DNA of 64,000 nt from Hawksworthiomyces lignivorus. Its lineage: Eukaryota > Ascomycota > Sordariomycetes > Ophiostomatales > Ophiostomataceae. This document shows positions 43,828-55,959 of this stretch, one piece after another. The notes beneath the pieces were generated by a model that saw only the letters and a program-made list of their open reading frames with translations, searched no databases and was not told the origin of the DNA. Position 1 is the stretch's first letter, and each line of letters opens with the position of its first letter. The translations under genes and the position numbers were made by a program. Location: assembly GCA_002917075.1 (NCBI GenBank), contig NTMA01000136.1:1-64000 (forward strand), read 5' to 3'.

Positions 43828-45639
43828 ATGGCGCCTTATTTTCAAATACCGCAGACGCCCAGCGCCAAAACGCGGTTCGACGAGCAGCTGGAAGAGCACG
43901 TCGACGAGATCGTCACAGGCTCCGATGGATCCACACCCCAGCCTTCCCTGCACCACCGGCACCCGCCGGCATCTGAGCTGGCGGCACAGGCGGAAGAGAT
44001 CGCCAGGTACCGCCGGAAAACCGCATCCCCCGTCCCGCCCTCCTCTCATTCGCAGACTGCAGCCGCTGCACACCACCACCTCCACCACCATCTCGAAGCG
44101 CCAGAGGCTTTTCACCGCATCTCCATAGGATCCTTCTCGGACGCCGGCTTTGGGCCACCCTTACCGTTCAGAGTCCTGTCACCGCGGCCAGACGAGTACC
44201 CGCAGGAGCCAGCACTCGGCGCCGCGTCGTGGCTGTCGCCGCCGTCGGCGGGCGGCCGGGTGCCGCCGTGGCTGTACAGGTTCTGGAAGAACAACCAGGC
44301 GGTGCTGCTCGTGTTCTTCGCGCAGCTCTTTGGTGCTCTCATGAACCTGGCCGCGCGGCTGCTGGAGCTGGAGGGCGGCGGCCACAGCCTGCACCCGATG
44401 CAGCTGCTGTTTGTGCGGATGAGCATGACGACGGCGGCCAGCTGCGTGTACATGTACCGCTACCAGGTGCCGCACTTCCCGCTGGGCCCGCCGGGCGTGC
44501 GGCGGCTGCTGGTGCTGCGCGGCCTGCTGGGCTTCTTTGGCATCTTCGGCATGTGGTACTCGATGATGTACCTGCCGCTGGCCGAGGCGACCGTCATCAC
44601 CTTTCTGGCCCCGAGCTTCGCCGGCTACATCTGCCACGTCTGGCTGCACGACCCCTATACGCGCAAGGAGCAGGTCGCCTCGCTGCTGGCCCTCGCCGGC
44701 GTCGTCCTTATCGCGCGGCCCGCGTCGCTGTTCTCCGCGCTCACTGGAAGCAGCGCGGGTGCTCCGGCCGCTGCCGAGACGGCGGCCAACGTGACGACGA
44801 CCGTGGCGGCCGGCGTGCCACGCATGGTCGAGGAGGCCGTCGCCGCTGTGTCTGCCGCGGCTGCTAACCTCACAGAGGCCGCCGCGGCCGCGGACGCGGG
44901 CGGCGAGAGCAGCGGTGGCGAGGGCGGCGGCGTCACGGCGGGCCAGCGACTGACGGCGCTCGGCGTGGCGCTGCTGGGCGTGGCGGGCGGGTCGTTCACG
45001 TTTGCGATCCTGCGGGCCATCGGCACGCGGACGCACCCGCTCATCTCGGTCAACTACTTCTCCACCTGGTGCACCATCGTGACGGGCACGGTGCTGTCGC
45101 TGGCGCCGCGGCTGGGCGTGGGCCAGCCGGGGCTGCAGTTCGCCATGCCCCACGGCCTGCACCAGTGGCTGCTGCTGCTCTTCATCAGCGCCTGCGGCTT
45201 CTGCACCCAGTTCCTCGCCACCATGGGCCTCAGCCTCGAGCGTTCCAACCGCGCTATCGCCATGGTCTACACCCACATGCTCTTCGCCGCCAGCTTCGAC
45301 AAGTTCGTCTTCGGCCACGAGATGGGCCTCATCTCCCTCGTCGGCTGCGGCCTCATCGTCGGCAGCGCCCTCTGGGCCGCCCTCTCCAAGAAGCCCAGTG
45401 CCGCCGACGACAGGGTGGCCGCCGGCTTAGCCGCTGCCGCCACCGCCGCCGCCGACATCGAGATCGGCGTCTTGGAGCCCGTCGACATGGACGAGGCCCC
45501 ACGACCCAGGCCCGGCGCCGACGCTGGAGAGATCCATGACACCACAGAGAGCGTTCCTATGTTAGCTGCAGAGGACGAAGAAGACGAAGAAGACGAAGAC
45601 GGGAACGGAGAAATAGAGCCAAGCCAGGCTCGAAGTTGA
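43828..45639 (+). CDS. DMT-superfamily EamA transporter (SLC35G-like)
   Basis: Single exon, 603 residues. A polar N-terminal region of about 150 residues is followed by ten probable membrane helices in two EamA halves. Helices include LLVFFAQLFGALMNLAARLL, LFVRMSMTTAASCVYMY, LLGFFGIFGMWYSMMYL, ATVITFLAPSFAGYICHV, VASLLALAGVVLIARPASL, then LGVALLGVAGGSFTFAIL, STWCTIVTGTVLSL, LLLLFISACGFCTQFLA, AIAMVYTHMLFAASF and LVGCGLIVGSALWAAL. The two halves are separated by an Ala/Gly-rich loop of about 65 residues with two N-glycosylation sequons (NVT, NLT), an unusual insertion. The C terminus is acidic (a repeated Asp/Glu run near 585). Members of this group export or exchange small metabolites at the plasma or Golgi membrane; the substrate here is not predictable. 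The ATG is the first in frame. Confidence 0.88.
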   Translation: MAPYFQIPQTPSAKTRFDEQLEEHVDEIVTGSDGSTPQPSLHHRHPPASELAAQAEEIARYRRKTASPVPPSSHSQTAAAAHHHLHHHLEAPEAFHRISIGSFSDAGFGPPLPFRVLSPRPDEYPQEPALGAASWLSPPSAGGRVPPWLYRFWKNNQAVLLVFFAQLFGALMNLAARLLELEGGGHSLHPMQLLFVRMSMTTAASCVYMYRYQVPHFPLGPPGVRRLLVLRGLLGFFGIFGMWYSMMYLPLAEATVITFLAPSFAGYICHVWLHDPYTRKEQVASLLALAGVVLIARPASLFSALTGSSAGAPAAAETAANVTTTVAAGVPRMVEEAVAAVSAAAANLTEAAAAADAGGESSGGEGGGVTAGQRLTALGVALLGVAGGSFTFAILRAIGTRTHPLISVNYFSTWCTIVTGTVLSLAPRLGVGQPGLQFAMPHGLHQWLLLLFISACGFCTQFLATMGLSLERSNRAIAMVYTHMLFAASFDKFVFGHEMGLISLVGCGLIVGSALWAALSKKPSAADDRVAAGLAAAATAAADIEIGVLEPVDMDEAPRPRPGADAGEIHDTTESVPMLAAEDEEDEEDEDGNGEIEPSQARS

Positions 45640-46268
45640 GGGACACTTGTAGGCATCTAGGCAATGAGAACGCCACAAGGGAGAGGGGAGAGGAACGAAG
45701 GCTTGGCAAGCCGAAGCAATGAGACTTTTACGATAGAGATAATTTTGGGATATGGGAAAATCTTTGCATATGCATCTGGAATACTAGACTTTGAATTAAA
45801 TCATGATACAACTGCCGCATAATGTCGTGCAAACTTGTGGTGATGTCCACTGTAGCGCCCCTGTAAGTCGGAGCTCTGAACAAGTGCACGTGATTCGCCT
45901 GCGAGGCCCCCTTATCGATAAGGGGCGCGTTTTCCAAAAATTTGGCAAGCGCGCCGCCCGCCTCCCTGAAATCAATGCAAAGCTCCTGCTAAAATTCCTT
46001 GGAGCCGTTTCTGCTTCTAAGCCTTTGGTGATTTTCCTACTGTCTGGATCAACGCAATTCTCCAGCCACGTAATTTACTCGCGACGACAACACATCTGAC
46101 AGCTTTACGCCAATAGTCACGGTGGGGTACAGACTCCAAACTGAAGATTACGACGTTTGGTAGCCTTTATTTCTAAGCTCCAGCACCGTCTTCAACCTCC
46201 CTCTTGCGGATCGGAGCGCAAATCGAGGTAGAGAAGAAATTCGCGAGAGCACCCCAGCAACCGCCACC
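45640..46268 (+). promoter_or_regulatory. RVB1 upstream region with a perfect 18-bp palindrome
   Basis: Between the transporter stop and the RVB1 start. It carries CCCCTTATCGATAAGGGG at 45908-45925, whose halves contain a CCCCT stress-type element and a GATA core. It also has CACGTG at 45887-45892 and CCAAT at 46110-46114. ACC ATG G precedes the start codon in good context. Roles are inferred from known fungal site types. Confidence 0.5.
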
Positions 46269-47864
<1,596 letters not shown>

Positions 47865-50800
47865 GGGGCTGTCCTAGAGAGAGAGAGAGAGATAAGTAGA
47901 AGTTCATCTAGAGAGCGTAATGTGGGACATCAGATTAGGGGATCTGAACGCCGGAAGGTGAAAGGCGACGGGCGAAAAATGGCGAATGGGACAGGGGGAA
48001 CAGCAATATGGCAAAGAATACCGAAACGGATCCACAGCAACCAGACTACTTGTTTTTAGTTTATTTACTACCCTTCTTGCTTTCCTTTCTGCTTCTTTCT
48101 CTATGGCTCTATTCCTTCTGATTTGTGCTCCTTTCTTTTGCGGTAAACGGCTTGGCAGTAAGGACAAAATGACCTGTCGACAGTCTATTCTTAGTTTCTG
48201 CTAAAGCATTTGCTGCTTCATATTGTCTTTACCACTTCCTCGCATGTTCGGCAGCTCTTCTAAGCAGGAAATAGAAGCTCAACGGCAAACCCGGAATGAG
48301 CTTGCTTTATTCGAAGCACGCTAGGGAGGAGGCAAGGAAAGGCTACGTTGAGGCACCAACAGAAAGTTATGTCAAAAAAAAAAAAAATAGGTCATGTCTC
48401 CAATGTTGGAAGTATGGGGTTCACAAAAAAATGTTAATGGGTTAACACATGTTGGGAAACCAGTCGAACTCCTTTACGGAATGTATTAGTCTTTTCTCTC
48501 TGGTCTACATATCTCAAAATCATGGGACGGTTACAAAGAGAAGAAGTATGTTCTGGGCAGCTCATGAGCATATAAACTCACTTAAGGCTTTTCCTACCAA
48601 AGCTGCGCGTACAGCGCTGGAATACTCATCAACTAGTTCTTTCCAGAACTAGTAGCTACAATGAGAAGAGACAAGAGGTACCTATTCGCAGTCTTCGATG
48701 CACAGAGCGCGAGCCAAAATGCAGTCCAGTAATGGCTTTCAACTTGAGGTCTCCCTTTAGGTGCAACATTGCAGATCTTGTAGACAAAAAGGGGAAATAC
48801 ACTTGGTCTGTTGAAATTAGAGATGCATTTCATTATGTGGATATCAAAAGTGATAAAAGGAGACATAGAAAGAGTGCTCTGGTATGTCATGCATGACGAA
48901 TCTCGGGGACTTCATCTGTATCGGCGAATGAGTTGATATACGACCGGTGAAAAAGAGAGGCATTTGTGGCAAGAGTAGCAGATCAGCATCATAACTAAAA
49001 AAGGGTAAATTATGCTTTGGACAAGTCATAAATTGGAAATGGATAGACAATAGGGGGTGTCTGTTGGCTCTCCAGAGCAGCAGCGGGGGATGCAGGGCTG
49101 AGCGGGGAGGAAAACAGAGGCAGCAGAGAGGAGGAGGGAAAATAAGTCTCAGAAAGAACATTGTCTTTGTTCTCTTTCCGCCTGGAAGCATTTATAGCTA
49201 TTCTCACGACGTTTCGCTTGACTCTGCTGTTTCGGGACGAGAGGATGTGCATATGTGACCTTATTCTTCCTTCCAACAGGCACCTGCATATGCCTGCTGG
49301 TCCTCTTTTTGTTCGCGCTCTTTGTTTCCCATCTTGCTTTTGTTCGGTTCTGTGCCTCTCGTCCCGATGTCGTATCGGTGGGAATGTTTGCAAATAAGAA
49401 TGAGGTGGACGAGTTGGGGAGAGACGAAATCCAACCAGAGAACAGGACGATGCAAGGGGTGGGCTCAAAAAGGAAGGGTGGGATGACAAAGGAACAAAGG
49501 GGCACAAAATAAACGAATCCAAACACATGCCGGTCACAACGGGAAGCAAATCAAAACCGGCGAATTGAGAGGCATCACGGCCGCTGTAAGTCAGAACCAA
49601 CAGCGCCAGTCAACAACGATGAAGTAGCATTTCGTCTCGTCTTTGCCTGTTTCCATCTATTCCCCTCGTCCCCTTTATTGTTTTCAGGTAATCATGTAAG
49701 AACAAAAAAAGACAACTAGAGGAAGATACATTAAAAAAACATAGAAGAGGCAATGTTAGAGACTTTGACTCTCTCTCGGCCTTGCTGTGTTGCTATTTTA
49801 TATTTTTCAATATGGTCGCATGGAAGTGAAATGGGGCGCTCATAACGCAAGGCCAGCGGGAGAGATTCCCATTATTATCTGATTTCTTATTGTGAATAAT
49901 TTCGCTAGTCCATTTATCGGTGTAGATGCAGGTGATTTGGTAGCATATTGAAAACAAGCAATCTTCAGCTACCCGAAGCGTAGTTCTGAGAATATAGCTA
50001 ATATGTGCGCTTCATCTTTCTATGTGACTGCGCCAAGTTGTTCTAGACTTTGGGTCTCTCAAATGACATATATATTTCAATTTCACTCTTAGATTACGTT
50101 TTCTCTATCTTGAAGGCCTCTCGCAGTCCTCCATGGGAGTTCCTTTGTTTGTGTAGCATCTATATCTTTTCCAGCGTATACCTATCCCTTGCCTTTCGGG
50201 TTGACCAAACCTACTCCGGCGATTTTCTTTGGAGTGCTATGTCCTCTCAATGAAAAAGAGGAGAAGATAGGTTTTTAAGTAGATGTAGAAGGTTAGATAG
50301 GTTATCATATGCAGTTGAGTTAGAAGATCTATTCCAACCAGCACCAGGTGGCTAGTAAGGATGCAATCGGAAGAAAGGCATGAATAACTAGTGAAAGCTA
50401 GAACAAAACTCATATAAAATAGGTCTCGAAAGAGATGGAGTGGGGGCATGATAGCTTCTCAAAAGGCATAAAGCTGAAAAATACTGGGTGAGAAAGAAAA
50501 GGAGACAGAGGTTTTCAAATGCATAACCCACAGAACCAGCATCACGCTCCTTGGTGCAGCTGGACAAGAATCTTGTCATCCTAGTATCCAAGAAAGGATA
50601 TACATCTGGCTTCCCTCTTCTGGGATAGAATAGCCGCTGCAAAAATGACAAGCACGAGAGATGCGGAAAAATGAATGTTGCCGAAGGGTGCGTAGAGAGT
50701 GAGGAGAGTACCAACAACAAGAATAACAGTTGCATACTATTGGTAAGTACCAACATTGTCTCTTAGACTCCATCCAATGGCTTGTCCAAGCGCTGGATCT

Positions 50801-52709
50801 TTCTGCTTTTGGAAACACAAATTGCCTCTTTGAACCATTCTGGCTGCATATCTTCATCCTCGGCTCGATCTCAGCTACTGCTGATGGCTTTCCATTAACG
50901 AGTATGTCTGTTGGAGAATTTATCGGTTGTGCTCAATTCTAGAGCAGGGAGAAGAGAGAAACAGAAGCTGATCACATTGGGTATCACACTAAAAAGTGTC
51001 CGTTCTTTCTCTCATCCATTATTATGCGGCACAAATATTAGAAGGCTGTTCATATTAAATTTTCTCTTCAATATCGCTTCATATTTCCGTGACATGTGCC
51101 AGGACTCGCACGAACTTTCGGGAATGCATATCTGGTTCGGGAAAGGTAGCGAAGCCACGCTGACAAACAACAACGAGTGGCAAACGAAACAGTATCAGCA
51201 TAGCTATTTAGTGCTGTCCTTAAGCCACCGCTGGTATATATATATATATATATTATATATATCGGCGATCAAAATAGAGACATAGCTAAGACACCTGGTT
51301 TGCGCGAGAGGACAAAGTATGTGTTGGCAACTCCAGCTACCATGGTCTTGTCCAATAGTTATATGTCATTCTGCACAGACAGAAACGTGAAAGATAGCCA
51401 GGGAGTCAATTATAACTATCGAAAAAAAAACTAAGTGAAGGACGACAGAGGCGCTGAGGCGCATATGACAAAGGACAATCCTAAGACGGGCGTATAATGC
51501 TAATTCTTGCCTTCATCATACCTCATGCAGCGTTTATTCGTGTTCTAATCTGTATTCTTTATCCAGCTTCCTCTTTTTTTCTCTCTCTTTCTTCTATAGA
51601 TTATGTGAACATCTCATCGATTTTGTGTGAGGTAGCAACTCTGTCTTGCAGCTGCGGTGCACTGAGGTTCTTTTCCAATTTTTATGGTTTATTTACTTGC
51701 TTTTCCTAGCCCCCTTTCCTCATCTTCTCTTTTTTATATATTACTGGCCGCCACCTTTTGGAAGCCGCAATTTCAACTGCTTGTCCAAAGAATTTCTCTT
51801 TATCATTTACAAAGGCAAGCATCTTTTTCACCTTCGTTTCTTCATGACTCTTCCCTGTTGTCTCATTTCTATTCGGGTACATTGGATACAGCCGTTGTCA
51901 TATTTTACACCGTTCCTACCAATCTGCAGTCGATTTCAGTAAATAATTCCACCTCATATCTTTACCATCTCTCCCTCTGCATATCATATTTCCCTCTCTT
52001 CTAACATCACTTCATGGTTCAGAAACTGGAATATTACAAACGGGGACCTGCATTTTCTGATTCTCTCATAAAAATTTGCCAGCTCATCACACAAAGGCAG
52101 CCGATAGAAAAATATTCTGAGACGACAGCGATTCCCGATCTGACCTCTTCTTTTTCTTCCCGAATTCGAATGCCCACCAGGTTGTTCCAAACACATAGCT
52201 TCTCCGGTTCCGTTGTGTGAGATGTTTCTTTGTCTTTATACTGTTTTGTTTTACGTGGCTCTTCTTTGACTCTACGCGCAGACCTGGACGCTTTCCTGCC
52301 TTCTCCCCCAATCATTCAAAACAGGTCATTCTTGCAGTGCCACATTTTGTACTCTTTTATCTGCTTTTTTCTTCTACTCATTCTCTCCTCACCGTCTTTG
52401 TCCCTGTTGGATGGTCGGCTCTTCGTTCGGTTGCTTCTTGCTTATCCCATTTCTCTCTCTCTCATTTTTCTTACCCTCTTTCTTCATTTCACCATTCTTG
52501 CTTCCCATGGTTCTCTGATTTTAACAATACTTTTCTTTTAAATCCTCTCTGCGTCCCTTTTGGATCCTTCCTCCTTTTCTCTCCCAAAGGTCCGTCAGAA
52601 GCACAGCTGCATCAAATGACAACTCTGCATGGTTCGCCCTGTTATATCATAGTTCTTTGACTTGGCTGGTTCGAGAAGACTTTCGTGTTCCAGTTCTTTT
52701 CTGGTTTTA
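47865..52709. other. Gene-poor region and probable long leader of the HMG gene
   Basis: No supported gene. A GA repeat at 47876-47892 follows RVB1, and a TA microsatellite lies at 51235-51262. The open frames at 49010-49600 (minus, 196 residues) and nearby are Ser/Pro/Lys low-complexity and overlap frames on the other strand. From about 51490 to 52660 the plus strand is strongly T/C-rich, typical of a long fungal leader, and points to the HMG gene at 52710. Confidence 0.45.
51235..51262. repeat. TA microsatellite
   Basis: Alternating T/A with one phase break, in non-coding DNA. Confidence 0.9.
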
Positions 52710-55700
52710 ATGGCTATATTGGCCAAGATAGATGGTCGTGAAGACGACAGAGAACGAGACTACTCGGCCTCTGCTCCACGTCTAGCCTGGTCTAGACGAA
52801 GCAATGAACTCAACAGCATGGACACATCTAGTTCCACGAGTATGCCTCATGATCCACCAGAAAATGGCAGTCCATCATTAGTGCATCCCTCTCGTTTGCC
52901 GCCTGCTTTGTCACATGCTTCCAACAACCACCGGGCCCTACCTTTAATGTTTGCTGGGCCGCCGACAAAATCGACCGGAAAATACGAGCAGGTAGCTGAC
53001 AACGACAACAAGCAAAACAGCCAAGATAATGCTGCTCATTTTACGAGAAAACGCGCTGCACCGCTTCAGCTCCTTGTTGGAGAGACTGACAGTGAAGACG
53101 ACAAAGATCAAAAAGCAGGAATGGGGGCTCTAGACGGCGACGACAGAAGCAAATGCCTCCGTGCTGGCGCCTTGCCGATCGATTCGTTGGAGCATACCGC
53201 CATGTCTCAGAGAGATTCCATTTGTCTCTGCACACCAGCGCCTAAGGTGCCTCGACCTCGGAATGGTAAGCACGTTTCATCCAGACGAGGAGATCGCTCA
53301 CTCTCCGCGAGATCATAGACTAAGCATTGTAGCCTTCATCCTGTTCCGGCAGTATTACCAATCGCAGGTCGTGGGACAGAACCCTGGCCTTGCTAATCCG
53401 GATATTTCGAAGATCATTGGCATGATGTGGAAGGAACAGCCGGAGAAAGTCAAAGACTACTGGAAGGACCTTGCGGAGCAAGAAAAGATCCGTCACCGTC
53501 GGCAGTATCCCGACTATCGATATCAGCCCCGGCGCGGGGGTAAAGGAGGAGAGCCTATGTCTGGCAGCCGATCGAACATGACAGGCGGAAACGAAAATGG
53601 GAAGCTTGATGGCGAGGCAGACTCTCGGGAAGGAGAAGATCTTAGCCGCTGTCCAAAATGTGGTGGCCGCTACATCGCAACGCCTCGCACTCCATCGACA
53701 CCTCGTTTAGTTCCTGGCTCGGCGAGACTGTCAAACCTCCAGTCGTCTGCACTCAGTATTGTCAGCGGCAGCTGTGCTGTGCAAAGAAATGAAGGAGTTG
53801 AAAAAGACCGGGAAGGTGTGGCCTTTGCGATGTTGCCATCCGCAGGGGTCTACCCTGAGGACCCCAGTCGGCGCTCATTGCCGTACCATAGCCGCCCCAA
53901 TACTATGCATGTCGGCCAAAGCGTGGAGATAGCTGATATGAGAGATCCCCATTACGGCGATGGCCAGCCGGCGCCATCTGACCCAAAGAGGCGCCGTTAT
54001 GACACCCCGACATCTTCGCCAGCTCAATTTTCAAATAATAGCATAGACAGTGGCAGCGGAAGCAATGGCGTTCATAATCGTCTCTTGCCTGGGTACACGA
54101 ACCAGCGGAGCTATGACAATAATTCTCTTCCGCAAACCCCTACTTTGGCCTCTCTCTCTCAGCGTACAAGCTCCAACTTGTCTCCCTCTTCGCCATGGAT
54201 GGGCCCCCCTCTGCTGCTTCCACCAGAAGGCTATGGTGCTGATTACCGTACCAGAAGCTATACGTCGCTTCCGCCACCTCGTGGTCAATCTCCTCCCGAA
54301 GGACTACCGGATCGAGCAGTATTGCCTCTATATCAATTGACAATAAACACCTCACCGCTCGAAATAACCACAAATTCGGGCTCGCAAACGCTAGGCCGCC
54401 CGATAGACAGAGTTTCTTCAGACGACATGAGAGGCCGAGCAGAGAAGAGAGGATACGCGGAGTTTCCTGCTCGACTTCCTCTCCCTCATAGCGCATACGG
54501 GTCCTACAGGGGGCCGGGAGCTGGTGGACTATCAACATCTTCTGCACTTGCATCCAGTGCCATTTCGCCCCCGTCACTGCGGACGGCAGCCAGCCGCAAT
54601 GGCGGTGCGGATGGAATACAGCGACCACCAAACTGTGATTTTGACGATGCGTCTCTGAAGCTCCCACCCTTGCAGACGCATAGATTGGCTGGGGCAGATT
54701 CTCCAACGCTGTCGGACGCGAGCAATGAACCTAGCGGTCATACTAATGGCGTTCGCGATACCGGTTCCGCTACACAAGATTTAGCCAAGAATAACAGGCT
54801 TGCCAACGGCAACTGCAGCAATAATACAAGCCGCCTTTGTGACAGAAACACTTTTGCAGTATCGCCGACCTGGATCGCCGACGGATCCATTGATAAAGAT
54901 AGCCAAGAAAGTGGCATTCGCGATATGATCCTGAGCGTTTCCTACCTCAGCAAGCTGGAGGTTCTGAGACGCATTAGCCCTCCTCCACCGCTGATGCCAA
55001 AACGAGGCCCCATCATTGCAATCGAGGGCCACAGCGCCGGTGCCATTGCAGCCGTTGGGCGTGTTGTCGAGAATGCGTTGACTCGCAGCGGAGAATGCAA
55101 TGTCGGCGTTTGGTCTGGAGCAACCGAGGCAAGCAGCAGGAGGTCAATGTGCATAGCACAAGATGCAAAAAGTGATGGCAGGATGGACTTGGAGAGACGA
55201 GACGGAACTATGTGCACAAAAAAAAGCAGCATGGACAGCGGAGTTGGGAGCATCGAGAGCGCTATCACAAGCGCAGCTTCCACCCCAGGATCAGATGATG
55301 GCGGAAGCACCAAAGACGAGCCCACAAAGCCTCTGCTGTCGTACCTCGCGCGCATCATATCCTGGCATGGGAAATCGGAGAAAATTTTACAGCACGTCGC
55401 GGCCACGAGAACAGCGGCGGGCGAATCCCAGAGATCATACGAATTGCAGACGAGAAAGACGCTTACGCTAGCATCGCCCGAGCATTCACCTACGTCTCCG
55501 TTACAGCGGGGTGTATCCGCGTCTCTGACTAGCTCGCCGTCACCTGCACGCTCCCAGCGCCTCTCCTCGGCGGCTCCTGTAAGTGCCGCGCACCGCTCAT
55601 CTCTGCTCCCCGTTGCCCTGATTACCGGCGGCTACAGTTTGGCGCTGTCGGACCAGTATGCGCTGTCCACGCCCATCGACGACGTCTTTCCGCCCATCAG

Positions 55701-55959
55701 CCACTGGGAATGGATGGCTACCTTGTGGCGCGGCATTGTCGCCCCGGATCTCATCGTGTATGCGGATCCAAAGCCGCCATCAGGCGAGACAGAGAGTGCA
55801 GTCAACACACGTGCACAAGAAGGCGTGATTGCGGTTTGCGTACCGCCGAGTACGGCTGATGACGGCTCAGATGATCGACTCATCGACGAGAAGACCGAGC
55901 GGCGCTTAGCATTTGAGGTGATGGAGTGGATTCGCTCCGGCAATTTTGGAGGCATTTGA
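52710..55959 (+). CDS. HMG-box (MATA_HMG type) transcriptional regulator
   Basis: Two exons, 52710-53265 and 53333-55959, 1060 residues. The intron starts GTAAGC, ends TTGTAG and splits an Ala codon at the start of the HMG box, so PRPRN joins AFILFRQYYQSQVV. The box covers about residues 181-250: GLANPDISKIIGMMWKEQP, KVKDYWKDLAEQEK, RHRRQYPDYRYQPRR. This sequence-specific type is shared with mating-type HMG proteins, Rox1/Rfg1 repressors and Ste11/FMF-1 regulators; I cannot choose among them. A CPKCGGRYIATPRTPSTP motif lies about 50 residues after the box, as in ascomycete relatives. The 600-residue centre is Ser/Pro/Asn-rich. Conserved-looking C-terminal segments are ILSVSYLSKLEVLRRISPP, PIIAIEGHSAGAIAAVG and WEWMATLWRGIVAPDLIVYA. 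The start is the first ATG in frame (MAILAKIDGRED); Met at residue 34 (MDTSSS) is an alternative. Confidence 0.88.

Noticed and set aside
44179..45318. 379-residue minus-strand frame opposite the transporter gene
   Set aside because: Shadow of the GC-rich transporter exon; no independent evidence.
49010..49600. 196-residue minus-strand frame
   Set aside because: Ser/Pro/Lys low complexity with competing frames on both strands; no domain.
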